Part shown: positions 42,601 through 56,913 of the stretch, piece after piece | Position numbering within the stretch: position 1 is the stretch's first letter | How the letters are laid out: each line of letters starts with the position of its first letter | NCBI GenBank assembly: GCA_026182355.1 | Contig: JAPFBL010000318.1 | Coordinates: 62,001 to 126,000, forward strand | Length of the DNA: 64,000 bases | Reading direction: 5' to 3' | Origin: Hermatobates lingyangjiaoensis | Lineage: Eukaryota > Arthropoda > Insecta > Hemiptera > Hermatobatidae | Notes under the pieces: model-generated | Database searches by the model: none | Told to the model about the DNA's origin: nothing | The model's input: the letters and a program-made list of their open reading frames with translations, nothing else | Translations under genes and position numbers: made by a program

Positions 42601-45600
42601 GCTTTCTTTATAGCACTTCACTGCTTGTAAGCATACCCAACTCCTTTGTCACCATATCTTGTAACTACCCCTCACAACTCTATCTCATATGACCTAAGTA
42701 CTTCAGTGAAAATTAGACTGTTTGGACTTCACTCCTTCCATTAATTTCGGTTTAAGTCTGAGGACCATCCGCCGGCAGCGCAGAGGGTCCAAAAGCGCTA
42801 ACTAGTGGAAGCTAACCTCCCAAAACTGTATCTAAGGACCAGAAGAAGACTGTCTCGAAGAAGGAGAAAGAGAGTCACTTTTTTCCCAAAACGTAGGGAG
42901 CCTGAATGGGCATTATCAAAGATGGTTTGTGCAGATTCTGCAAAGAAGAGGAAGAGGAAGAAACACCGTTGCACCCACCTGCTGGCTGACTGTCAGGCCA
43001 TGTAGCTTCACAGAGGTAGGTGCTTCGGAACATTCAACAAAACCATAGAAAAACTTTTACCGCTGGACCCAGCAAAAGTACTGAATTTCAAAGCAGGCGT
43101 TGAAGTTAACTGCTGGAGTACTTTAGTACAGAAGAGGGGAAGTACAATAGTTCTTAAGACGCAGTGCTGTATTCACCCTCAAATAATAATAATAATTTCG
43201 GTTTATTTTTGTAATTTTTTATTTGTAATTTGTATTGCAGAAGTTTATTTGACGATGAACACAAAATGTTTAAAACACGTAGAATAAAAAAGGCTCCTTT
43301 TTTTGTATGAAGACTTTGTTTTTTTTTATTTATTTACTCCTGTATGAGTGCATTCAAGTTATGAGCCATTGGGTCACAGAAAGTTACGAAATTTGTATAT
43401 AATTATTTTTTGTTAGAACAAAACCCGTATTCCATAGTTTCCTGATTGTTTTACTTGTTAGAAAGGTAACAAAAAAGTACTTTATTTAACATTTTGTACA
43501 AGTCAGAAATTATTATTTTTACTAATTTTCTGCTTAACTTAAGTCAATTTATCAATTCAAATGTATTCTGGTCACATATTTAATTATACTTAATTTGAGT
43601 GAAGAACAGTCCAGATTTTTGTTGTTGCAAGCATCTCTCAGATGGAGACGAATGCGGTATTAAAGGCATTCGTTTAAATACATTCTGGAATGTCATTTTA
43701 TCCTTGACGTAAACAGAAGTATAAATTCTGCCCAGAAAATATCCAGGCCAGAGAATCTTAAGTGATTGTCTCGATACCATGCTAATAACTTTCGATTATC
43801 AAAATTTATTTTTTTTTAAAAAAAACTTCTAATTACATTTATTTCTTTTCTTACAAATCACATATTTAAAACTTGAAATTATTTTTGCTTTAAAAAGAAC
43901 CTTGCACTCTGCAATTTTAAAACTTTAGATAAGGTAAATTCTTTACCCTTAATGAAAAATTCTTGTTTCAAATTACTTGACTTTTTGTAATTAAAATAAA
44001 TCATATAAAACTACATATCAAAAAAGCATACATAAAAAGGGAACCCTTGAACGGAATGAGTTAGTGGGTTTTCAGGCACAAGCTTAACGAATTCATATCT
44101 TCTCTGAGGTATACCCTGTTTTGGTATTATTCAGCGCACCCTGCTTATTCAGCAATAGCGCGAGTCTGAGGTATACCTGTGTTGAGGTATACGCGTGTCT
44201 GAGCCTCCCGGCCATACCACAGCTTCTAAATCAAGTCAGGTTGTCATTGAACGATTTGCCCTTTAGCCGTCGCATGGCGCCCAAGGTGGACCACACGGAG
44301 GCGGCAACTCGATGCTGTATGAAGTGAAGGAAAGCAGGAAATGTAGCTCTGTTCAATACTTTATCATAGGAGTCCTGAATTATATTTCCGCATAAAAGTT
44401 TGAGTCGGAGTCTCATTGTTTCAAATCTTGGACAGTGTTCGAGTATCTGAGGTATACCTGTTTTGATATTAGGACGTGTACCCAGCTTTTCAGCCATATC
44501 ACGGAATCTGAGGTATACCTGTGTTGACCTTTATACGCACCAAGCCATATTTCAGGCCATATCGTTTTATACCTACCGGTATCGAAAAATTATGGGCCAC
44601 AGTGAGATTGAACCTGGGATCTACAATCCAGAGGCGAGCACACAAGCCACTCAACTACTCTGGCTCCCTAGATGGGTAAAACTTGTTCACATTGAGAGTT
44701 TTTCAGCTGCTCATTAAAGATTCTTTCTCTAATAAAATTAACTAAGGTAAAATTCAACATTCCTGTTGTAGAAACAACACAATACTGTGACTTACCCAAA
44801 ACTAGAATGGGTTCCAAACAAATGAACCAAACTTTCCCTCCATAGATCACCAGTATAAAGTGATAACACTTAAATTTGTTATTAAAAAACATATAACAAT
44901 ATCTAATTAACAACTTAATGATTATCAATCTCCATTTTGTCAATTCGATAAAAATGTAGTTTGCAATAACACAATTTGACAAATTCTTCCAGTAATGTGT
45001 TCAAGCTATGCTAGAAAGAAGTTTGAATTACATTTTATCGATCCAAATTTTCTTTTTTTTTTTAAAAAAAGCAAAATGATATAGACATTTTTATATTACC
45101 GGATTTTTTTTTCATTTAATGTACATTAATAAAATGTTTAAACATTTTTTAACTGAAATTTATAATTTATATTAGAAATAGGTAAAACCGTCATGCCTCG
45201 TAAGATGATCTTAGAGTCGTTGGAGCGCTTTCGGACGTTGGCTATCTTCGATTGCAACAAACCTACTAATAGTAGATCATCTTATGAAGTATGACGGTTT
45301 TACCTATTTCTAATATAAATCATACTAACCTCAGTGGTATTAACAATATGCATGTATTTGAAATGTATAAGTTTAGCAAATTAATTTTTAAGTTAACACG
45401 CTTATTAGCTTATAAACTAAATAAAATGAAAATTATTTAAAAAAAATCATTTTATAATTCGTTAAAAAATTATCAATATCTACTTAAAAAGAGCGTTTTA
45501 ATTAGTCTAATTAGTTAGCATTAACTTTTAAGAGAGGGAAAATGGAAAGAGTTGAACCGCTATTATATGTAGGATTAGTAATTCCATTTATATAAAGTTT

Positions 45601-48600
45601 AATTAGAATGAATATATGATATGTATTTTAATAAAGTTAGAATTATTCATTTGTATGCAATCTATGTGTGAGTAAAACAAAGTTAATGTTGAAGTGAGTT
45701 CTTAGAAGCAATGTTTATACGAGTTTTAGTATCTTTAGTAATCTATGCGTTTTGCATCTATCTACACTAACAAAAAATACATAAATTATTATTTTGAGGT
45801 AAAGTGGATAAACAAACAAAAGTCTCTACACAAATGAAGTTTTATACAACAACGCGTTTCGAACACTTTGTGTTCATCATCAGGAAGACACCAAGGATGT
45901 GGTGCTGAAGGGTTGGTGTCTTCCTGATGTTGAACACAAAGTGCTCGAAACGCGTTGTTGTTTTTGAATAAAACTTCATTTGTGTAGAGACTTTTGTTTG
46001 TTTATCCATTTTACCTCAGAAAGAGTAAATACCACACAATTACTGATTGCACGACTGATGATTTATAAATTATTATACTGATGACGTAAAGGATGTCTAA
46101 GTCTAAGTCCTGACGACCCATACCTTATGAGGTTTCTCGACATGTAGTTGGTATAACTCCAGCAGTTTAAAATGGTAAAAATTGGTTTATTTATATAAAA
46201 TTACGAAGAATGTTTTTTTATTATATTTGACAGTATTCAAAATGTGTAACAATGCATATATATAGTTCATTTATATCAATTAAATGAAACGATTCCTCGA
46301 ACTAAATAAACTATAATGACACAAAGAACACACAGAAATGAAATAGAAACTCACTACTGTATTTCAGTAGTCTATGTGAAATACTATGGTATTTCACATA
46401 AACACGTGAAATAACAATCAATGATCAAACCACAATAAGAAAATGGGAAAACAAGACTAAGATCTTTCAACCATAACAAATGGTCTTCGTCAGAGTCAAA
46501 AACCCAACTCAGTTCAACCAGCAAAAGTTCTGAGCTTCTTGGAGGCGTTGAAGCTAACTGCTGGGGTACTTTAGTACAGAAGAGAGGAAGTACAATAGTT
46601 TTTTTTTAAGACGCAGTGCTATTGTCACCCTCAAATAATAAAAATAAAATAAAATAAAAATAATCCCTGAGGGTGATTCGTGATTATATTATTATAGTTT
46701 AATATTTTTAAAAGTTTTTTTTTAATTTGTTTTAAGAAAACTAATTTTTCTTCTCTCTCTTATCTAATTTTTTAATCATAAGTTTTGGTAGGGATTCTGC
46801 AATTCTTTTTATTCTAAAAAAAAATAAAAAAGTAAATCTTTTGAAAGAATGCTTTTACATCACTGCCAAGGGAACAAAGATTTTTCTTTATCAGCTGATT
46901 TTGGTGATTGATAGCCCTAATAGGGTTTTTTTTGCGAACTGTCTCAAAGCAAAACAGGATCGAAAATCTTGGACCCTAAAACCTGAGTTGAGCTTTGCAA
47001 ACTGTCTTTTTTGCTGGCCACTCTGTTTATAAATTGCATCAACGGTCTTGCCTTCTTCTTTGAATCAGTTATTTTCTTTACTTCCTTTTGTTTTCTTTGC
47101 TAGCCTTTTCAAGATTTATTTATATTTAGAACTTTAAATTAACATTTGTAAGCAGTGCACAAATCAATATAAAAGAAATAAAGGAAATAAAAACTTTTCA
47201 AGTGCAATAGCATCTAGTCATACAATATATGTCTTATGTGTAACTTACATATATGTCTTATATGTAATTAACTACTATGTAGAAAATTAGATGACAAAAT
47301 TGAACCATCTGTGCTTTTCTGATACCCCTTTATCATTTTAGAAGCTTTGGTATTCTATTTTTCCCCATTTTTGTAAAGTAAGTAATGTAAATGAATTATA
47401 AAAAAGAAATCTACTATTTTCATACTTTTTTGATGTTTTCTGATACATTTAGTAGAAAAATATGAATTGGTATATCCTTACAGATAATCCCTGATAAGAA
47501 AAAACAACTGCATAGCTATTGGTAATATACATAAAATAATAAATTTAAAATGAATAAACCCTGTTACCTAAAATGTATCTTTTAATTTTTCAACCGTAAC
47601 TGGTCTGAGTCAAAAATCTAACTGACGAAGACTGCTTGTTACGGTTGAAAGATCTATGTAATCTTTTCATTTTGTAGTTTAATCATTGATTCTTATTTCA
47701 CGTGTTTATGTGAAATATTGTTATGAAGATTAAATCACAATGGAAAAAGGAAAACAATAGAAATAAATGCTCTGAGGCCTTTCAATGTATGTCATCAGAG
47801 CATTTATTTCTATTGTTTTCATTTTTCTATTGTGGTTTAAGTTTCATTGATTGCATTACGTGCTTATTTAATGTGATTTTTCTGCATATATATATATATA
47901 TATAAGAGATTAAATAAAACGATTCCTCGAACAAATTAAACTAAACAAACGAAAAGAAAATACATAAAACAGATTAAAAAAACTCACTGCTATATTTCGA
48001 TTGTCTACTTAATTTTCAGGTAGAAAGATGTGAGTAGCTTTAGAGAGTGATTGAGTCCCTTGTTTTTGGAGCGACTCAGACGTTTTTGCCTGATGATGAG
48101 GAATTTATAACTGAGTCAAAATTTAGTAGTGAGTTTTGTGATTTATTTTTTGTATCTTTTTTTTGAATTATATATATAATTCACACAGAGAAAGAGACAC
48201 ACTTACAAACTCAAATTTTCTCTTGAAAAAAAAAACACAAACCCAGGGGTTTCCTGCCGGTGTGTTTCTGGCGTGCTTGGTCGCCCATTCTATTTTCTCC
48301 TGAAGACGGATCATCCGAAAATTTGAGATTGTAAGTGTGTCTCTTTCTCTGTGAGTTGCTTTTCTTCGTTTTTGAGCTGTTTTGCGTCCAGTTTGGATCG
48401 TTTTTTTTGAATTTCGAGTGATATATATATATTATATATATATATATGGATGTCAAATCTAAAAAAACTCAAGGAGTTTGATACAAAGCGATTACTGTTC
48501 CTATTTATATTGGATAAAGGTCATTTCTAACCAGAACATGAGAGAGTTTTTTACAAATTCAACGATATTCCAGAGGTAGATTTTACTGACATGCTAAAAT

Positions 48601-51600
48601 ATATTCGATAGAAACAAACTTCAGACATGTGATTCAGGAGTCTAGCAATAATTGAGAAGGTTACATAGGTGTCCGTCCGTCTGGGAGTGGAAGTAAACAT
48701 GGCAGTCGGTTTCCCTATGCACCGGTCACTTTTATGGAGTTTAAATTATTTATTGACTAGATGCAAGTGAGTTCACAATTGAAACTTTAACGATAAAGTA
48801 TGCAGCAAATGTGCTACTAACCTCTACGTTAAATTAATATATGGCAGATCTAAGAATAAAACTACCCTGTGATAGTATGACAAAAAGATTATATATATTT
48901 GTATATATGACAACATTTTACAATAACAGGTGAAATAACAATCAATGATCAAACCACAATATGATTCCAGCAGGAATTATTTAATTATTCCCTCTCCCTA
49001 CCTATAATTCCTTCTCTTCTACCACTATAATACAGTTAATTAAGTTATGTGTGGTAGATTGGCATTTTCATTTTGGAAATAGTTTTTATAGACAAAAATT
49101 TGGTATTGTAGTGTGTAACTGCTTATACCCTCTCCTGAGTAATTTATACATTGAATTTTTTGAAACTAAAATGTTAAGCTCATTTTAGTTAAAATAGTTT
49201 TAGTTAATTTGGTTTTATTACCACTCCAAACATTACCTAGTTATGTTAAATGGTTTAGATATGTTGACGATATACTGTGCGTCTGTAATAAATTTATGAA
49301 TAAAAATGCTTTTCAAACAAAATTAAATCCTTTATAGCCGACAATCAAGTTCATAATGGAAGAAGAAGTAAGTTGTAATTTGCCCTTCTTAGATGTCCTG
49401 ATTCATAAGTTTGCTAAGGAGTTGCGCTTTATTGTATATAGAAAACCTACTACCGTACTTGCATATGTCCATTTCTATTCTTCCCATCCAAAAGATTGTT
49501 AAAATTTCTATTTTTAGAAACATGTTTTTTGAGGGTCTTAAAAGTGTGTTCCTCTGAATTCCTTAATGATGAAATTAATAATATTAGATCAATTACCCTA
49601 TCATTAAAATAGTCTTCCTCTTATATCGCCTTAGCTTTAAAGGGTGCTGAAAATACCTTCTCTAATATTTTAACAGATCCCTGTTTATTATTAAATTCTA
49701 TAGTTTTACAGTATCATGAGTCATTGGATCCTCACCTAGGCTTGCGCGTAAACTTGATTTTAAAATAGTGTTTTAAAGTGTTAGTGTTTTAAAATAGTGT
49801 TAATCGTAATAACGTAGACAATATATTAATAAAGATCTCTCCAAGGGGAGTAGAGTCCGGTGGAATTTATAAAATCCTGTGCCAAATTTGCCTTAAAATT
49901 TATATTGGTGAAACTGATAAATCTTTAAAGACACGTGTAAACAACACCAATTCAACGTAAGAAGACAAGAAAAAAGTAGCACCTTAATCTTTCATATAAA
50001 TAATGAAAATCATCATATTGATGGCACCAGAGCTAAATTTATTACCTATGAAAAATCGGTGTTGTTCAGAAATATTATCGAACTCTATCTGACAGGAGGT
50101 GAAGCTGCGGGACTCTTTACCTTCTGATGACGACGTTGGTCAAAATATAGAAGTGAGTTATTCTTTCGTCTATCTGTGTGCTACCTTTTTAATTGGTTTT
50201 TATTTAATATGAAATTTAGGTGTATGTTGGCACTACGTGTAAGGTAAGTACTTATATTCAGGATCTTTTCCCTATTCCCATTCCTAATTGAAGAATCGCT
50301 AGCAAAACCGGTTGGACTTCTACAACAATTCACGAGATATGATGGATTTTTATCATATGAAATAATGCAAACATTTCTGCTCTGTAGGAATAAACGGTGG
50401 GAGAAGTTCAAAGTCTTGTTGGATGTTATGTTAAAAGTATACATCTAATTGTAATTTAAGAAATATTTCTTATCTTTCATCATTTTTTCTTAACTATTTA
50501 ACTTTTCCTCTTTTCTTGTGAGAAACTTTTTTGGCTACCGGTTGAAAACAGTTAATATTCTCAGTAGGCTGCTGAATATGCTCAAGAAATTACCAGAAGG
50601 GCTGAATCTTGCAGGAGGGTAAGGATTTCTCTTAGGGAAGGAATCTTAACGACCAAACTCATTATCGAAAAGACCTCTTTGAATAATTTAAGGAAAAGGG
50701 AAATTCTGGTTAGAGGATTATCAAAATTTCCCCTTGGGAGGGGACAAATCAGAGAGAGTAGTCCATAACTTTAGTTTTAAGGTAGTTCTACAACCAAGCG
50801 ATATAGTATGAATTTGTTTTACATATAATTTATTCCTACTACATGGTGAGGTTTGACGCTAACACCGTAGCCTGCCAGATTTAATTATCACAGCTCATAT
50901 TGTCTTTCTCTATCGTTTTAATAGCCAAGTTACACCGTCCACCACTTGCCTGGTTTAATATTAAAATTTCTCTCTGTTCTTTCATTTTAATTTTGCTTCA
51001 TCCTTTTAGTTATTAATTAACCGTTTGTTACACAACTTAACTAAGTTAATAAGTTTTAATAACTGAAGTTATCAACAGTTATTATAAAATTTTACTTTTT
51101 TGCTGTTCATATTAATATTGTGGATTGAAGGTGTTTTTAAGTTTGTTTTAGCTTTTTTTTTTTAAATTGTGAGATTTCTCATGAAATGTAAATAACTATA
51201 ATATAGATTCTGCTTAAACTACTTGTTTCATACAGATAAAAATAGTACCTGATCAAGTACGGCAAAGTCGAAGCCAGGAAGCGAATTATAAGCCAAGTCG
51301 AGTATGTAGAGGCCTGGAATGTTTTGGAAGGTTTCAGCTGCTAGCTTGCGTATCTTGTTGCCTCTGAGGTAGATTTCCGATAATGAGATGAGATCTGCAA
51401 ATGCTCCTTCTTCTATTTGTGTGATAATATTATCATCCAAATTTAAATAGGCCAGGGAATCAAAATCAACGAATGTCCCTTTTCTGATGATGGTTATTCT
51501 GTTGAATGAAAGATCAATTTCACGTAGTTTTACATGTACTTCTCCCTGAAATAATAATTTATTTTAATAACTTGAATAAAAATTATGACATAAACAAAAA

Positions 51601-54600
51601 TTAATCATACACTCTAGAGTTGATATTCAAAGTAAATACCGAACGAATTATTCAATAGAAGTGTTAGATACTAATAGACAACTATTTATATACATCAACT
51701 AGATTCAGAAAAAAGAACACGCATAAAAGAAACCACAGAAACTCACTAATAAATATATATTCACTATAAAAACAGAAAGACGATCAAACTGGACATAATA
51801 CGAATTTAAAATCGAAGAAGAGTAATACACAGAGTAAAGAGACACACTTACTAGTTCAAATTTCCTGAATGTTTGAGTTAGTAAGTTTGTTCCATTACAC
51901 AGTTTGTTACTCCTTTTTAATTTTGAACTTCTTTTGCCTCTAGTTTGAACGGCGTGTTTGGTCTCCTATTTACTTATCTTCTGAAGATAGATCTTCAAAA
52001 AATTTGAGTTAGTGTGTCTCGTTATTCTGTGTGTTACTTTCCTTCGATTTTGAACTCATATATATATACATGAATATCTTCCTCATCTCGACCACATAAC
52101 AACCCTAGGGATAACTCAAAACAACACTAAAACCGTTATGTAGTAGTTTCCTCATAATAGAAAAATACCAAGACCTGGAGATGTCTACAAATATAGACGA
52201 AACGTCTGCTTAAAGGTGTTGTATTATTGAAGCTAGACCAAACCCCGATAAAAAAGAGAAATAGTGTTATATATATGTCACATATGTCTTTTTCAAAGAC
52301 TTCCAATACTGCTATTGGGATGGTTCAATGTGGACGTCGTGGGTGTCTTACTTGCCCTATCATCAATCCCATTCCTTCCTTTACTTCTTTCCTCAGTAAA
52401 AAGCACCCACTCTAGACCTCTTGTCCCTCTAGTAACTTCGTTTACTGTTTGGATTGCACCCAGTCTCATGCTTTTTATGTGGGTTTGGCTTCCACCAAGC
52501 TAGATTGCATAGGTCATCCATTTTCAAACGCAGTGACCTTCCCTTGCCACTCATGCCAGTTCTGAGGACTCAAAACATGACTGTTTTCGTATACATGTTC
52601 TTAGGTAGATTAATGAAACTAATGCTAATGTTAATGATATCTTCTGAATAAGGTACAGAAGGAATTAATTCAATCATTAATTGTTCTTTTTATTTATTTT
52701 AATCTTTTGATTACTTCCTTTTTTTATTTTTAAATATTTGTTTTACTAATTTGTATAATTATAATGGATATTTTGATATTATAACATGTTAGTGTACTAA
52801 TTATATTATATTCATAACACAATGATGTATTTATATGCTAATTGTGCATATTAATGTTTCTATAATAATAATATATTATTAGAAACTATTAAAAATTACT
52901 GTAATACTGGATAACTGCACAATTATATTGCAAAATACTGTAATTTAAGTGCATCTTCTTAAAATGTTATAAGAGTAGTAGAAAATGTAAAACAAATAAA
53001 GTTATTAAATTTTGATTATAATATATAGTTAAATTATGTTTTATAAAAGAATTACAGAAGATTTTAAACTTTACACTTATTGCCAACATAGTACCGATAT
53101 TTTTATTCTAAAAGGAATTCGGATGTTGTCCATAATCCAGATTAGAACGGAGATATTCAAATACAGTATATTTGATATGGTGCATTGTACCATACCAAGT
53201 AAGATAGCACAAGGTATTGTACAAGGAATATCCCTTCCTTATTTTGAGGGATTTGGATCTTGTCCATCATCCAGAAAAAGAATGAGATATTCTAATACAG
53301 TACATTGTACCACACCAGGTAATATGGTACAAGATATCATATTACCTGAAGTTCCTTCCTTATTCGAATAGATTCGGATCTTGTCCATCATCCAGAGTAA
53401 AACGGAGATATTCAAGTACAGTACATTGTACCATACCAGGTAAAATGGTACAAGATATCATATTACCTAGTAAAGTTCCTTCCTTATTCGAAAAGATTCG
53501 GATCTTGTCCATCATCCAGAGTAAAACTGGAATTTCTCAGTTTTACTGAGCAAAAAAGAAAATTCTTGCTTATGATAATTATATTGTTATTTCATTGAAA
53601 ATATGCACATTTTTATATCAAATGGATCCAGAAATCTGTTTAAAAAAATCTCTTCAATATAGTCTATATTGACTTAATTCGTAAATATTTTTACGAAATT
53701 ATAAATTTTAAATCTTTTGCACGAAATATTGGTGTCTTGAGAGCTAATTAACATAAAACTGTATTCCAATTATTTCATTGCATGCAACATTGACTAAAAC
53801 AATTGATAGAGCACTACATTTTAAAATTACTGATTGAGGAAACATATGTTATTTGGCACTATGATAAATAGTAAAAGTGCAAGTTAATCTGGAAGTACTT
53901 TTTATAAGTAGCAGGGGAGGGTGTTTTTGAAATAAAGTACTAAACAAGAGAAATTGTTGAAAAGCTAAAGGATAGGATAAAGAAAATGTCAAAGGGAAAA
54001 TAGTCAAATAAAGAAGTATTCTCATGGAAATACGAGTATATCGAACTGACATATTTTGGGTTAGACGAAAGCCGAAGTGGTAAAGTGTCGAATGTAAAAG
54101 AACTGAACATAATTCTAAGTAAATTAATTATTGAAAGTAAAATATTGATAATCGTACATAGGCGATTTTAGTGTTCAAACTTCACTATAAAGTGATAAAG
54201 TGAAAATTATTCCACAGTATGGGAGATCAAGTAATGTTCAAAGACGTTGAAATAGAGGTTTTGATAGAATAAGCACTGAACAAAAGATGCGTCAAGTATG
54301 AAAGGAAACAGGTACGAAATATTGCCAAAACTGGCAACGTGTGGAATAGGCAAAGGCTAAAAAAAGTGAAGTGTCAAATAGATAAGGATCGAAAGGGTAA
54401 AGTGGCGAATGTAAAATGACTAAACAGATACAATTTTGAAAAGACAAAGTGTATTCATGTCAAAACCATGTCAAATATATGAAAACAAAATGGTGTCCAA
54501 GTGATGAATATAAAAGGATTGGTGTCCAAACGGGGAATATAAAATAGGAAAAACTAATAAAAAAAAAATGGATCCTCTTTCGAAAAGTTTGGGAACTACT

Positions 54601-56874
54601 GACTTAGGGTTTTAGACTTTAGACAGGAGGCTGACTTTGAGTACTCCTGGGATGATTTCATCAATGGAGTTGTCCTGAGCGAAGAGGCTTTTCAGGTTGC
54701 CCAGCTTGCTGATGTCTGAAGGGAGAACATCGAGTTGGTTGTGGTTGATCTTGAGTGTTCGCAGAGCCGAGAGCGATGAGAGTAGGTTAGTGGGGAGTTT
54801 TTTTGTAGACGGGCTAAAGGCATGTGTAAGGATGAGCCTCTCCAGGGACTGACCTAGCTGAAACAAGAGGAGAGCTTCAGGCAATAGTATTCAAGTCGAT
54901 TGGTAACAAGTGGCCTATGCTAATCGATCTGAGACATTAATTTGAAACCCGACAGCAACATTTCTCTTCCATGAATTCAATGGAGCCATTCGCTAGAAAG
55001 ATTTATAAACTACATTTCACATGATAATTACTTTATTATAAGTAAAGTATAGTACTCATTCTAAGGTAGTGCAATCAGTTATTATGTGGTATATACTCAT
55101 TGCAGTAAAAAAGAAATTCTCAAATAATTAGCTCAAAGCTAATAAAATAGTCTCCACATATAGAAATTTAATAGTAGAAACAACGCGTTTCGAACGCGTA
55201 GTCTTCTTCTTCAGGCATTAACTAAAAAAATATACAAAGTCATCAGAGAGTTATCTATAGTATAAAGTAAATGACAAAATAAAATAAGGAAGAGATTTCA
55301 TACCTAAGTGTGAGTGTCTGTGGTCAGACACCTAGTCAGTTGTACCACTGACACTCACCCTTAGTTAATGCCTGAAGAAGAACAGTACGTGTTCGAAACG
55401 CGTTGTTTATACGATTAAATTGTTATATGTGGAGACTGTTTCATTAGCTTTTTACCCAACAATGAGTATATACCAAATAATAACTGATTGCAGTACGTTA
55501 GAATTAAAACCAAAAATGTATCACAATTTTTGATGTAACATAACGGAACCAAAATTTTACCTAAAAGAAAACAAAAGGAGTTGTGTATATATACCTTCCT
55601 CAGAAGAGGTGTTCAGTGATTCTGAGGTATGTAGTGCAATCAGTTATTATGTGGTATTTACTCATTGTAGAGTAAAAAGCTAATGAAACAGTCTTTTGAT
55701 AACCCACAAAAACTATAAATTTATTCAGAATTGGTTTTTGAGGTCAATAACAAAAATTAATTACTTTAGATTACGAGTCGACGTATTGGCAAATTTGTTT
55801 GGCATTCTCACATGAAGTAATTTAATAATTAATTACTTTAATAAGAAGTTTCAAGAAATTAAGTTTTGGACCTAATCCTTAATAACAAATTTTAAATTTG
55901 AAGAATCAATGGTTGATTAACTGTAACTATATATAATTATTCTTCAAACCAAGGTATTTTTATATGTATTAGGAGATATCGTTTATTCAGTCAACTCTAT
56001 AGAATACTGGAACAAAGTTTGTATACAGAAATTTCTTATTTTGCTGCTGACCTGTTCGAAGGATTACTTGACTTGTTGAATTCATAAAATAGTTAATTGA
56101 AAATAATTAACTGTATGTGTAATATCTAGGTTTTAGTCATCAGGAAATATTTTTAAATACACTTTTGAGTGCGTGTTCATAAACTCATCGATATTAAGTA
56201 GATTTGACAGGACTGAAGTCGGAATACAGAAGTGAGCTTAACCTCGGCAAATGCCTTTGAGTCTATCCTGTCAATGTAGTTGTCTGACAGGTCAAGATTC
56301 TTGACGGCTCTTGAGTACTGGAAGAGATTCGGTCCCAGTGAAGTGAGACCTCCTCTGACAATGCGCAATGTCTCCAACTCGATGGAGAACTTAGCCATGT
56401 CTTCGTGCTTTAGGTCAGACTTAAATGGCTTTGAAATGGTCAGCGTTCGAAGACCTCCTTCAAACCTGTAGCAAAAACGGATTTTCATTAAATATTTAAT
56501 TTAACGACGGTTCTTAAAACTGACAGTTACATATTGATACAATAACATACTGTTTAGACTTCTTATATATATATATATATATAATCGTCTAAACCACACA
56601 TAAGTATTTTGAAAAAGGGGCTAAAATCTTTCGATCAAAAACTTGTAAAACAAGTTACAGTCAAAATCAGGAAGAGAAGTGCCCCTCTTAGAGGTCAGTC
56701 AAATACTCCGAAGTAATAAGACCACTAGATCACTCAGTGCTGCTGCCAAGTGGTGAGGGAAAAAGGGAATAAGAGTGAAAATAAATGAAGACAAATAAGT
56801 CTATGAAAAAAAAAGATTACGCAAAATAGTAGAATAAAGTGAAAAAATTATTAGTCTGGGCGATAATATATGTC

Positions 56875-56913
<39 letters not shown>

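Noticed and set aside
47591..47665. A further intact hammerhead-like motif in the plus-strand CTGACGAAGACTGC copy.
   Set aside because: The core boxes are present but stem I does not pair (CTAA versus TGTA), so it was kept only as a tail fragment.
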